Of a stretch of DNA of 64,000 nucleotides, positions 32,136 to 40,546 are shown piece after piece. The notes below the pieces were generated by a model. That model did not search any database, had not been told where the DNA came from, and saw nothing but the letters and a program-made list of their open reading frames with translations. This DNA comes from Dakarella massiliensis. GTDB taxonomy: Bacteria; Pseudomonadota; Gammaproteobacteria; Burkholderiales; Burkholderiaceae_F. Position 1 is the stretch's first letter; each line of letters opens with the position of its first letter. Where the stretch lies: contig NZ_CVTY01000005.1 of NCBI RefSeq assembly GCF_001182045.1, positions 62,001 to 126,000 of the forward strand. Reading direction: 5' to 3'. Made by a program: the position numbers and the translations under genes.

Positions 32136-33269
32136 ATGATTGACTATGAAATCCTGAAATTGATCTGGTGGCTCTTCATCGCCGTCCTGCTTACTGGCTT
32201 CGCCATTATGGATGGCCAGGACATGGGCGCGGGGACCCTCCTCCCCTTCCTCGGTAAGACCAACGAGGAACGCCGCATCATGATCAACGCCGTCGCCCCG
32301 CATTGGGACGGCAACGAAGTGTGGCTTCTTACCGGTGCCGGCGCCATGTTCGCGGCCTGGCCGATCGCCTACGCGACCGCGTTCTCGGGCTTCTACTGGG
32401 CGCTGCTCATCGTGCTGTTCATGCTGATCTTCCGCCCGGTGGCCTTTGACTACCGCAGCAAGGTTGACAGCACCAAGTGGCGCACCCTCTGGGATACGCT
32501 CCTCTTCCTCGGCTCTGCCGTTCCGCCGATCATCTGCGGCGTTGCTTTCGGCAACCTGCTGCAGGGCGTGCCCTTCCGGATCGACACCACGATGCGTGTC
32601 TACTATGAAGGCTCGTTCTTCGCGCTGCTCAACCCGTTCGCTCTGCTCTGCGGCGTTGTCAGCATCGCGATGGTGATCATGCACGGCGCCAACTACCTCG
32701 TCCTGAAGACTGAAGGTGACCTGCAGGCGCGTTCCGCCCGCGTGTCCACCCTGAGCTCGGCCGCGACGTTTGTCCTCTTCGCTCTCGCCGGCATCTGGCT
32801 TGCGATGGCGATTCCGGGCTACACGGCCACGGGTCTGGATCCGGCTGGCTTCCCGAACCCGCTCGCGAAGTCTGTGGCGATCGGCGGCAGCTGGTTCGAC
32901 AACCTCTCCGCTCACCCCTACTTCTACCTGCTCCCTGCCCTTGGCCTGCTCGGTTCGCTCCTGAGCCTCGTCTTCGGCAAGGCCGGCAAGTGGGGTTCTG
33001 CGATCGTTGCCTCTTCGGTGGCGCTCCTCGGTATCGTGCTGACGCCTTTTGTCACCATGTTCCCGTTCGTGATGCCGTCCTCGCTCGACCCAGTCTCCAG
33101 CCTTACGCTCTGGGACTGCACGAGCTCCCAGCTCACGCTTGAAATCATGTTCTTCGTCACGCTGATCTTCCTCCCGCTCGTTGTGATCTACACGAGCTGG
33201 GCCTATCACGTGATGAGAGGCAAGGTGACCCACGAGTACGTCTCGGAAAACTCTCACAGCCTCTACTGA
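32136..33269 (+). CDS. cydB: Cytochrome bd ubiquinol oxidase subunit II
   Basis: CydB is the structural partner of CydA. The 377-residue product starts with the family motif ILKLIWWLFIAVLLTGFAIMDGQDMGAGTLLPFL, with GNEVWLLTGAGAMFAAWP and the LYWALLIVL-type helices after it. Eight or more hydrophobic segments are visible. Spacing from cydA (12 bp) and to cydX (56 bp) shows one operon. Confidence 0.97.
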   Translation: MIDYEILKLIWWLFIAVLLTGFAIMDGQDMGAGTLLPFLGKTNEERRIMINAVAPHWDGNEVWLLTGAGAMFAAWPIAYATAFSGFYWALLIVLFMLIFRPVAFDYRSKVDSTKWRTLWDTLLFLGSAVPPIICGVAFGNLLQGVPFRIDTTMRVYYEGSFFALLNPFALLCGVVSIAMVIMHGANYLVLKTEGDLQARSARVSTLSSAATFVLFALAGIWLAMAIPGYTATGLDPAGFPNPLAKSVAIGGSWFDNLSAHPYFYLLPALGLLGSLLSLVFGKAGKWGSAIVASSVALLGIVLTPFVTMFPFVMPSSLDPVSSLTLWDCTSSQLTLEIMFFVTLIFLPLVVIYTSWAYHVMRGKVTHEYVSENSHSLY

Positions 33270-33325
33270 TGAATCCGGGAGGCGCTGGAACGCTTCAGCC
33301 GCCTCCCTACTGAAAAGGACATAAC

Positions 33326-33418
33326 ATGAGCTACTTTTACTGGATGGCAATTCTGGGGCTGGCAATCTGCCTCTCCATCGTCGTTTCCGTAGCGAAGGAC
33401 TTCATTAAGAAGGACTGA
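33326..33418 (+). CDS. cydX: CydX-like small subunit of cytochrome bd oxidase
   Basis: A 30-residue protein starting MSYFYWMAILGLAICLSI and ending in a charged tail (KDFIKKD). It resembles the CydX/YbgT pattern of an aromatic-rich start followed by WxxxLG and one membrane helix. GAAAAGGA lies nine bases upstream of the ATG. Position directly after cydB and before the operon terminator supports the call. In E. coli CydX stabilises the heme d site. Too short for most gene finders. Confidence 0.78.
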   Translation: MSYFYWMAILGLAICLSIVVSVAKDFIKKD

Positions 33419-33439
33419 GGTCTCAGCTGATCGATAAAT

Positions 33440-33474
33440 AAGAAAGGCACCCGCCATGGGTGCCTTTCTTTTTG
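33440..33474 (+). terminator. Terminator of the cyd operon (likely also used by yaeQ)
   Basis: A 12-bp stem AGAAAGGCACCC / GGGTGCCTTTCT with loop GCCAT and a T5 run. It lies between convergent cydX and yaeQ. Confidence 0.92.
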
Positions 33475-33499
33475 CCGGAATGCGGAGCAAGGGATGCGC

Positions 33500-34051
33500 T
33501 TACTCTGTCGCTTCCCTCATCACAGCCGGATGAATCTCGATATTGCTGCCTTGGGCGTCTGCCACCCAGACCACTCGGTCCTGGACCGTGACGGCGAGCC
33601 GCATATGGCGCCGGGCAAGCGCGGCGAGTGCCTCAAATTCCGCGTCTGTCAAACTGTAAATAGAAAGCTTCCCGATCTTTTCCAGGTCTCCGCGGCAGGA
33701 TTCCCACCAGGCTTTGATCCGATCTTCGCCGTAAGCCATGACAGCCACGTGGGAGCTTCGGCTCGCGGCTTTCCTCAGCTGCTTCACGGTGGGCACTCCG
33801 AGCTCAACCCAGAGACTGATCCAGCCTGTGTCATCCGTATCCGCGAGCGCCGGCTCCCCTTCCTTGGAGAGGCCGTCAGCGAAGCGGATCGTGTCACTGT
33901 CCCAGAGGCAGTAGCAAAGCAGCCGCAGCATCATCCGTCCCTCGGTTTCCGAGGGATGACGGGCCACCGTCAGAATGCGGTTCGCGTAATAGTTGCGGTC
34001 CAGATTTGAGATATCCAGTTCCGCTTTGTAAATAGAAGCACCCAGAGCCAT
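33500..34051 (-). CDS. yaeQ: YaeQ family protein
   Basis: The 183-residue product matches YaeQ along its length: MALGASIYKAELDISNLDRN, then LTVARHPSETEGRMMLRLL, LWVELGVPTVKQLRKA, and the C-terminal MRLAVTVQDRVVWVADAQG. YaeQ has a nuclease-like PD-(D/E)XK fold; it was once linked to RfaH suppression, but its function is not settled. It is convergent with the cyd operon and divergent from the DedA-like gene. Confidence 0.92.
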   Translation of the reverse strand: MALGASIYKAELDISNLDRNYYANRILTVARHPSETEGRMMLRLLCYCLWDSDTIRFADGLSKEGEPALADTDDTGWISLWVELGVPTVKQLRKAASRSSHVAVMAYGEDRIKAWWESCRGDLEKIGKLSIYSLTDAEFEALAALARRHMRLAVTVQDRVVWVADAQGSNIEIHPAVMREATE

Positions 34052-34139
34052 AAAAATTCATCCAGAATAAGCGGGGGAGAGCTTACCACGTTGATTCATG
34101 GGTATTTGCTTCCGTATCCTGTTTTTTTGTGATCCGTCC

Positions 34140-34760
34140 ATGCCTTCTTTCGATCTGATGTCCTATCCGGATTTTCCGGTGCTGGTCGCCCGCTGGGGAG
34201 TCTGGTTTCTCGCCGCGCTGACGCTTCTTGGAAGCGAAACCGTCGTGGCGCTTGCCGGATTTCTCTGCTGGATCGGCATCCTTCAGGCGCCGCAGTCCCT
34301 CACCGCGGCGTTTCTTGCGGCCTTCGCCGCGGACGTGATCTTCTACTTCGCGTTCAGGAACCGCTCGGACTCCCCTGTGGCCCGCTTTTTCGTATCACAG
34401 ACACTGCTTGAGAGGCGGCTCCCGCTCTATCGGGAAACGCTTCCCGCGGTGCTCTTCTACCGGTTCCTCCCGCAGAAGAAAGCCCGGTTTCCGCTTCTCG
34501 CGGCCCAGTCCCCGACACTCACCTCGGTCCGGTTCCTGATTTTCGCCGCCGTCGGGTCTCTTCTCTGGGCCTCCGCCATTCTCGCGATCGGCGGCATTAT
34601 GGGAGCCGCAACGGAAGCCGTCGCCGGCAGCCGTTCCGCCATCTGGAACCGTCTCCCCGGCTTTCTCCTTCTGATGATTATGATTTTTCCTCTTATTCGT
34701 TTTATCCTGTTATACGAAATGGATAAGATCACCGCGCTGAGGCAGAGTAAAAGAAAATGA
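34140..34760 (+). CDS. DedA-like (VTT-domain) membrane protein
   Basis: The 206-residue protein has four or five hydrophobic segments. The stretch LFYRFLPQKKARFPLLAAQSP followed by VRFLIFAAVGSLLWASAILAIGG fits the conserved DedA pattern (F-x-R-F-x-P, then the Gly-x-x-x-W helix); the first half (LGSETVVALAGFL) is more diverged and lacks the usual prolines. DedA proteins are implicated in flipping undecaprenyl phosphate or phospholipids and in peptide resistance. The ATG at 34140 (MPSFDLMSYP) is my choice; an ATG 14 codons upstream is open. Its end overlaps the response regulator start (ATGA), so it is coupled to the two-component genes. Confidence 0.7.
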   Translation: MPSFDLMSYPDFPVLVARWGVWFLAALTLLGSETVVALAGFLCWIGILQAPQSLTAAFLAAFAADVIFYFAFRNRSDSPVARFFVSQTLLERRLPLYRETLPAVLFYRFLPQKKARFPLLAAQSPTLTSVRFLIFAAVGSLLWASAILAIGGIMGAATEAVAGSRSAIWNRLPGFLLLMIMIFPLIRFILLYEMDKITALRQSKRK

Positions 34761-35413
34761 GAATCCTCCTTGTTGAAGATGACCCGATGATCGGCGAAAG
34801 CGTCTCCGAGTGGCTTCAGGGAGACGGTTATGCCGTCGACTGGCTGCAGGATGGCGATTCCGCGCTGCTCGCACTGCATACGACGCCCTTTGCTCTCGTC
34901 ATTCTGGATCTCGGCCTTCCGGGCCGCGATGGACTCGAGGTGCTGAAGGAAATCCGCTCCAAGGAAAGCCATATTCCGGTTCTGATCACAACCGCGCGTG
35001 ACACCGTGGATGACCGCATCGCCGGGCTTGATTCGGGGGCGGATGACTATCTGATCAAGCCCTTTGACCTGGAGGAGCTCTCAGCCCGCATCCGCGCGCT
35101 GCTCAGGCGCTCTGCCGGCCGGGCGGATCCCCTGATCACGCGGGGCCGCCTCACGATCAATCCCTCCACCCGCGAAGTGACCTTCGACGGGAAACCTGTC
35201 ATTCTCTCCGCGAAGGAGTACGCCCTTCTAGAAGCGCTCGCGGAGCGGAAGGGGCTTGTGCTGTCGCGCGCCCAGCTGGAAAGCAAGCTCTACAACTGGG
35301 ACTCTACCGTGGGTTCGAACGCGATTGAGGTGCATATCCATCACCTCCGCAAGAAGCTTTCCGAGGACGCCATCAAGACGGTGCGCGGCATGGGCTACAT
35401 TCTGGAGACCTGA
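34757..35413 (+). CDS. OmpR/PhoB-family response regulator (QseB/PmrA-like)
   Basis: The 218-residue protein has a receiver domain (residues 1-115) with acidic pair E7/D8/D9, phospho-acceptor D51 in LDLGLPGRDGLE, T-motif VLITTARD and K in LIKPFDLEEL. A C-terminal winged-helix DNA-binding domain follows (REVTFDGKPVILSAKEYALLE to VGSNAIEVHIHHLRKKL to VRGMGYILE). Close resemblance is to the QseB/PmrA/BasR branch. Regulon unknown. It is flanked by the DedA-like gene (4-bp overlap) and the sensor kinase (5-bp gap). Confidence 0.92.
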   Translation: MRILLVEDDPMIGESVSEWLQGDGYAVDWLQDGDSALLALHTTPFALVILDLGLPGRDGLEVLKEIRSKESHIPVLITTARDTVDDRIAGLDSGADDYLIKPFDLEELSARIRALLRRSAGRADPLITRGRLTINPSTREVTFDGKPVILSAKEYALLEALAERKGLVLSRAQLESKLYNWDSTVGSNAIEVHIHHLRKKLSEDAIKTVRGMGYILET

Positions 35414-35418
35414 AGAGC

Positions 35419-36726
35419 ATGGGGTCCATCCGCCGAAAGCTGCTCTTCACCCTGATCTTCACGGAGCTTCTGGCCGGTATCGTCGCCGCCTGGGCGTCGT
35501 TCTACACCGCGCAGTCGCAGTTTGATCAGTTCCTTGACTCGGAGCTGAAACAGATGGCGACCGCGCTAGCCAAGCGCGGCAACATTCCGCCCTCGAGCCT
35601 CACCCTCGTCGGAAGCAATCCGGAGCACCGGATTCTCGTCCAGGTCTATGAATCAGGCAGCAACTCGCTTTTTCTCTCCGCGAAGACTTCTCCCTTCCCG
35701 ATTCTCGAGCGGGAGGGGTTCTCGGACATTCAATATGAGGGGGCCGCGTGGCGCGTCTTCACAACGACCGCCGGTTCCGAAATCATTGAAGTCGGACAGC
35801 CTGAGTCGGTCCGCGTGAGCCTTGCCGCATCCGCGTCGCTTGAGATCCTGCAGCCGCTTCTCATTCTTCTGCCGCTCACCGCGATCATTGTGTGGCTGAT
35901 TGTGGGGCAGGGTCTCGCGCCGCTCGACCGCACCGCGCGAAGCGTCGCGAGCCGCTCACCCGAGTCCCTGAAACCGATCAGCACCGAAGGGCTACCCGCT
36001 GAGCTCCGGGGGCTCGTGAACGCCATTAACAGCCTCATGGCGCGCCTTTCCGCGAGTCTTGAGTCACAGCGCCGCTTCGCTTCAGACGCCGCGCATGAAC
36101 TCCGCACGCCGCTCACCGCGATCAAGCTTCAGGCGCAGCTCGCAAAGCGCGCAAAAACCCCCGAGGCGCTCGCGAAGAACCTCTCGCGGCTTGATGAAGG
36201 CATTTCCCGCGCCACGCACCTGATTGAGCAGCTCCTCACGATCGCAAGGCTCGACCCGGATTCCGCGCGGCGTCCGTTTGAGCGGATCTCCATCGGAGAG
36301 CTCCTCTCCACCGTGCAGCATGACCTCGAACCGATCGCGGGCGAAAAATCGATCACGATCACTGCTGCCCCTTCTGACCTCACGATCCGCGGCATGAAGG
36401 ATGCCCTTCTCATGATGGTGACAAACCTCACGGATAACGCGATCAAGTACACGCAGGAAGGGGGCCGGATCGAGCTCACAGCGCTTCAGGACGGCTCCCG
36501 GATCCTCGTCCGGGTGTCCGATAACGGCCCGGGAATCCCGGAGAAAGACCGTGCCCGCGTCTTTGAGCGCTTCTACCGGGCGCTTGGCACACATGTATCC
36601 GGAAACGGCCTCGGGCTTGCCATCGTGCAGCGAATTGCGGAAATACATCATGGACATATCGATATAAAGGACGGCCTTGACGGGCGGGGGACAACCATGG
36701 AAATCAGTTTCCCCTCAGACAGTTAA
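35419..36726 (+). CDS. Sensor histidine kinase (QseC/PmrB-like)
   Basis: The 435-residue inner-membrane kinase has two membrane segments (about 9-29 and 142-164) around a periplasmic sensor region of about 110 residues, a HAMP-like linker, the HisKA box with phospho-acceptor H226 in SDAAHELRTPLTAIK, and an HATPase domain with N box (TNLTDNAIKYT), G1 (SDNGPGIPEKDRARVFERF) and G2 (GNGLGLAIVQ). It pairs with the response regulator just upstream. The signal is unknown; the PmrB/QseC branch often senses metals, pH or cationic peptides. The htrA-type gene follows about 150 bp later. Confidence 0.92.
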   Translation: MGSIRRKLLFTLIFTELLAGIVAAWASFYTAQSQFDQFLDSELKQMATALAKRGNIPPSSLTLVGSNPEHRILVQVYESGSNSLFLSAKTSPFPILEREGFSDIQYEGAAWRVFTTTAGSEIIEVGQPESVRVSLAASASLEILQPLLILLPLTAIIVWLIVGQGLAPLDRTARSVASRSPESLKPISTEGLPAELRGLVNAINSLMARLSASLESQRRFASDAAHELRTPLTAIKLQAQLAKRAKTPEALAKNLSRLDEGISRATHLIEQLLTIARLDPDSARRPFERISIGELLSTVQHDLEPIAGEKSITITAAPSDLTIRGMKDALLMMVTNLTDNAIKYTQEGGRIELTALQDGSRILVRVSDNGPGIPEKDRARVFERFYRALGTHVSGNGLGLAIVQRIAEIHHGHIDIKDGLDGRGTTMEISFPSDS

Positions 36727-36876
36727 AACCGATTGGCTTTGTTACAAATTCAGGAATCGGTTCACAACCTGAAAAGCGCAGTTCCCTTTTTTTCCACTAT
36801 CTTTCTTCTATACATTCAGAAGCGGTTCGAAGCGGTCTGTTCGAGTCGCCCAGGCAACCAATCAGGAGATTTTCAG

Positions 36877-38355
36877 GTGATTTCTTCCAAATTTATCAAG
36901 CCGGCCCTGGTGGCGGCGGCAATTGCAACAGCGCTTGCCGGCGGTGTCTACACGGCTTATGCCAAGAGCACTCCGGTTCAGGACGCTCCGGCCGCTCCGA
37001 TTGTCAATCAGTCGAAGCTGCCTGACTTCACCGTTCTCGTGGATCACTACGGCAAAGCGGTCGTCAACATCTCGATGGTGAAGAAGGCCCATAAGGAAAA
37101 GGTGGACAGCCCGTTCGGCAATCTGCCCCCTGATCAGGCGGAAATTCTGAAGCGCTTCGGTTTCCCGATCTTCGGCGGCAACGGTGAACGCACCGTTCCG
37201 GAGGAGCGCGGCACGGGTTCCGGCTTCATCATCAGCTCCGACGGCCTCATTCTGACGAACGCCCACGTTGTGAACGGCGCTGACGAAATCACGGTGCGTC
37301 TCACCGATGACCGTGAGTTCCGCGGCAAGGTTCTCGGCCTCGACACGCAGACCGATATCGCGGTGGTGAAGATCAATGCGAAGGATCTGCCCTATGTCCG
37401 CCTCGGCAACAGCGACAACGTGAAGGTCGGCGAGTGGGTGGCCGCTATCGGCAGCCCGTTCGGTCTTACAAACTCGGTGACCGCCGGCATTGTGTCCGCC
37501 AAGTCCCGCAACCTGCCGGACGAAAACCTCGTTCCGTTCATTCAGACCGACGTGGCCATCAACCCCGGCAACTCCGGCGGCCCGCTCTTCAACATGAACG
37601 GCGAAGTGATCGGCATCAACTCTCAGATCTTCTCGACCTCCGGCGGCTCGATGGGCCTCTCCTTCGCGATCCCGATCAATATCGCGACCCAGGTGAAGGA
37701 CCAAATTCTGAAGAACGGCAAGGTGACCCGCGGCCGCATTGGTGTCATGATCCAGTCGCTCACGCCTGAGCTCGCGAAGGGCTTCGGACTGCCTGAAGAC
37801 ACGAAGGGCGCTCTTGTTTCGAGAACCGATAAGGACAGCCCGGCCGCAAAGGCTGGCCTCCAGTCGGGCGACATCATTGTGGGTGTCGATGGCACGCACG
37901 TGAAGAACTACAGCGATATTCCGCGCCAGATTTCGTTCGCGAAGCCGGGCTCCACGGTGAAGCTCACCGTTATCCGCAACAAGAAGGAAATCACGGTTCC
38001 GGTGACCGTGGGTGTGGCTGACGGCAAGACGAACACGCTGAAGGCTGGCGAAGAATCCGATACGCCGAAGGCCGAAGCGAAGGCCGGTAAGCTCGGTGTC
38101 TCTGTCCGCCCGCTGACCGCGAAGGAAGCGAAGAAGGCCGGCACCTCAGGCCTCCTCGTCGGCAATGCCACAGGTGCCGCGGCGTCCGCCGGCATCGCGA
38201 GCGGTGACGTGATCGTCGCTGTGAACGGGCAGCCCGTGAAGACCGTCTCCGATCTTTCGAAGGCGATTGAAGGCAAGAAGCAGATCGCCATCCTCGTGCA
38301 GAGAGGCGGTGATCAGATCTACGTTCCGGTGAACCTGGATTCGTCTGAAGACTGA
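36877..38355 (+). CDS. Periplasmic serine protease, DegP/HtrA family (DegQ/MucD-like)
   Basis: HtrA proteases degrade or refold damaged envelope proteins. Starting at the GTG at 36877 (AGGAG eight bases upstream) the 492-residue product has a signal peptide (cleavage near AYA, residue 29), the trypsin-like triad H130 (LTNAHVV), D160 (TDIAVVKI) and S233 (GNSGGPLF), then two PDZ domains (about 265-355 and 385-490). The frame is open 48 codons further upstream without a better start. The short PxxxxQxEIL-type region and two PDZs fit DegQ/MucD. It follows the two-component system and is probably part of the same envelope-stress group, with its own leader. Confidence 0.93.
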   Translation: MISSKFIKPALVAAAIATALAGGVYTAYAKSTPVQDAPAAPIVNQSKLPDFTVLVDHYGKAVVNISMVKKAHKEKVDSPFGNLPPDQAEILKRFGFPIFGGNGERTVPEERGTGSGFIISSDGLILTNAHVVNGADEITVRLTDDREFRGKVLGLDTQTDIAVVKINAKDLPYVRLGNSDNVKVGEWVAAIGSPFGLTNSVTAGIVSAKSRNLPDENLVPFIQTDVAINPGNSGGPLFNMNGEVIGINSQIFSTSGGSMGLSFAIPINIATQVKDQILKNGKVTRGRIGVMIQSLTPELAKGFGLPEDTKGALVSRTDKDSPAAKAGLQSGDIIVGVDGTHVKNYSDIPRQISFAKPGSTVKLTVIRNKKEITVPVTVGVADGKTNTLKAGEESDTPKAEAKAGKLGVSVRPLTAKEAKKAGTSGLLVGNATGAAASAGIASGDVIVAVNGQPVKTVSDLSKAIEGKKQIAILVQRGGDQIYVPVNLDSSED

Positions 38356-38371
38356 TCCGTACCGGTAAATG

Positions 38372-38408
38372 AAAAGCGCCAGTTCAGATTCAACTGGCGC
38401 TTTTTTTA
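38372..38408. terminator. Bidirectional terminator between htrA-type gene and tetR-type gene
   Basis: A stem AAAGCGCCAGTT / AACTGGCGCTTT (12 bp, loop of seven) with T7 on the plus strand and TTTT on the minus strand, between convergent genes. It serves both the protease gene and the RND efflux operon. Confidence 0.92.
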
Positions 38409-39068
38409 TGCTTCTTTTTCCGCTTTTCCCTTGTCTGACGGTTTCCCGTCACTCTTCTCAAGATGAAGCAGGATATCCGTAAGGATCGGAAGTACGGTCT
38501 TCGGCTCAAACTCCGGATCCATGCCGGTATAAAACACGAGTCCGTCGAGGAAGGCCCCAACCACCACAAGCCGCTTTTCCAGATCAGCCGGCGGCTCAAC
38601 ACCGTGCTCACGGTAGCAGGCCACCGCCTGCTCCATCAGGTGCTTACGCCCCACGCGGTCCGCTCTCCGGATGCACTCCGCGATCTTCTTATTGCGGAAG
38701 CTTTCAGCCGCAATTTCGAACCTCAGAGCGCGGTCTCCGCAGGTCAGGCGATCCTCGATCTGCTGACCGATGCTCTCCTGAACCTCTTCGCGATGGATAT
38801 CCGGATCCGGATTCCACCGGATCTGGATCTGGATAGTGTGAATGTAATTATCAAGCCACCGGTTCACAATCGCTTCGATAATGTCTTCCTTGCTGTCGAA
38901 GTGGTTGTAGATGTGGCCCGCGCTCATTCCAAACGCCTTCGCGATGGAGCTCATGCTCGCGGCGTGGAAGCCCTTCTCCCGGAAGCAGCGGATGGCAGCG
39001 TCGAGAATTTCTTCCCGCCGCTGTGCTGCCTTGGGGCAGACTCTCGATCTTCCGGAATATGTGCTCAT
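38406..39068 (-). CDS. TetR/AcrR-family transcriptional regulator
   Basis: The 220-residue protein has a TetR-type helix-turn-helix in the N-terminus (REEILDAAIRCFREKGFHAASMSSIAKAFGMSAGHIYNHFDSKEDI region, residues 18-62) and a ligand-binding C-terminal half. Its ATG overlaps the outer-membrane channel gene stop (ATGA), so it is the last gene of the efflux operon and not divergent from it as acrR usually is. It presumably represses the pump promoter and so its own expression; two inverted repeats near that promoter are candidate sites. Confidence 0.9.
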   Translation of the reverse strand: MSTYSGRSRVCPKAAQRREEILDAAIRCFREKGFHAASMSSIAKAFGMSAGHIYNHFDSKEDIIEAIVNRWLDNYIHTIQIQIRWNPDPDIHREEVQESIGQQIEDRLTCGDRALRFEIAAESFRNKKIAECIRRADRVGRKHLMEQAVACYREHGVEPPADLEKRLVVVGAFLDGLVFYTGMDPEFEPKTVLPILTDILLHLEKSDGKPSDKGKAEKEA

Positions 39069-40543
39069 AACGGCTTCTTGCCTCCCTGTTCAGGCTGAGA
39101 AGCCACTTCCTGACCGCCGCCCAGCACCTTGTAGAGCGTCACGATGCTGACAGCGCGGGCGAGGCGGGTGGAAATCTGAGCCTGCTGCGCGGAGAACATC
39201 GTGCGCTGCGAGTCGAGCACCGCGAGGAAGTTATCCACGCCGTGCTTATAGCGGAGATCCGCCACCTCGTAGGCAGATTCAGCGGCCTTCACCATTTCAT
39301 CCTGCGCTTCCACGCGCTTCGTGATCGTGCTTTCCGTGGAAAGCGCGTCATTCACCTCGCGGAACGCCGTCTGAATAGCCTTCTCGTAAGCCGCGACCTG
39401 TTCTTTCTGATAGATCTTCGCCGCTTCAAGATTCGCTTCATTCGCGCCGCCCGTAAAGATCGGGAGCGAAATCGCCGGGGCAAAGGACCACGTGCCGCGG
39501 CCGCCCTTGAAGAGGTTCGACATATCGGTGGAGAGCGTGCCGATCGAGCTCGTGAGCGTAATGCTCGGGAAGAACGCGGCACGGGCAACACCGATATTGG
39601 CGTTCGCGGAGCGGAGGCTGCGTTCAGCGGACGAAATGTCCGGACGGCGCAGCAACACCTGCGAGGGGAGTCCGGCCGGCATTGTGGCGGGCAGCGTCGC
39701 GCCGAGCTCGATCTTCTTCGGGAGGAGATCGGCAGGCACTTCGGCTCCCACGAGGAGACGCAGCGCGTTCTGATCCTGTTCGAGGCTCGCGATCGCCGTC
39801 TGAACGGCGATCTTCGCCGTTGCGACCGTTTCCTTCGCCTGGTTCAGTTCGAGGCGGTTTGAGGCACCGGCGTTGTAGCTCTTTTCCACGAGGCTGTAAG
39901 AGGCCGTCTGGCTTTCAAGCGTGCGGCGGGCAAGGTCAAGATTGGCCTGGTCCGCGCCGATCGAGAGCCACTCGGTCGCCACTTCGGCGATCAGCGTGTT
40001 CTGAGCACTGCGGCGGGCGTCTTCGCCAGCGAAGAACGCCTGCAGAGCCTGCTCATTCATATTGCGGATCTTCCCGAAAAAATCAATCTCATAGGAAGAC
40101 ATCGCGAGGTTCGCCGCGTAGACGTGCGAGTGCCGCGGGTAGCCGGGCTGGAGCGCATCGATCGAAGAACGCGAGTGCGTCGCATCCGCCTGAGCGCCAA
40201 CCGTCGGGAAGAGCTCAGCGCGCGACACCCGGTAGAGCGCCCTCAGGCGTTCCACTTCGAGCATCGACTGACGCAGATCGCGATTATTCGCGAGCGCGAG
40301 TTCAATCACCTTGCGGAGCCGTTCATCGAGGAAGAACTTATCCCAGGTGACGAGCTCCCCTTCCTTCACCCCGGCATCCCGGGGTGAGACCGCCCAGTCC
40401 TGACTGGTTTCAGTCGGGGCGGCCGGCTTCTCGTAGCGCGGAGCAAGGTTCAGGCAGCCTGTCAGCATGAGCGCGGCAGAGGCCGCGCTGGCCGCTAAAA
40501 ACGTCCGGCGCGCGAGGCGCGGAGCAAAAACTTTTTCAGACAT
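39065..40543 (-). CDS. Outer-membrane efflux channel lipoprotein (OprM/NodT family)
   Basis: This protein forms the TolC-like exit duct of the RND pump. The 492-residue product has a lipoprotein signal with lipobox LTGC (C30) and two repeats of the outer-membrane efflux domain, with SYEIDFFGKIRNMNEQALQA and the RRPDISSAERSLRSANANIGVARA motif typical of OprM/NodT. The signal also contains ARRTFLAAS, a twin-arginine-like pattern. It is 3 bp after the pump gene and overlaps the regulator gene by 4 bp. Confidence 0.94.
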   Translation of the reverse strand: MSEKVFAPRLARRTFLAASAASAALMLTGCLNLAPRYEKPAAPTETSQDWAVSPRDAGVKEGELVTWDKFFLDERLRKVIELALANNRDLRQSMLEVERLRALYRVSRAELFPTVGAQADATHSRSSIDALQPGYPRHSHVYAANLAMSSYEIDFFGKIRNMNEQALQAFFAGEDARRSAQNTLIAEVATEWLSIGADQANLDLARRTLESQTASYSLVEKSYNAGASNRLELNQAKETVATAKIAVQTAIASLEQDQNALRLLVGAEVPADLLPKKIELGATLPATMPAGLPSQVLLRRPDISSAERSLRSANANIGVARAAFFPSITLTSSIGTLSTDMSNLFKGGRGTWSFAPAISLPIFTGGANEANLEAAKIYQKEQVAAYEKAIQTAFREVNDALSTESTITKRVEAQDEMVKAAESAYEVADLRYKHGVDNFLAVLDSQRTMFSAQQAQISTRLARAVSIVTLYKVLGGGQEVASQPEQGGKKPL

Positions 40544-40546
40544 GAA

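Noticed and set aside
30555-33365. 936-codon open frame antisense to cydAB
   Set aside because: The true genes cydA and cydB are unambiguous on the plus strand; the antisense product is low-complexity charged sequence.
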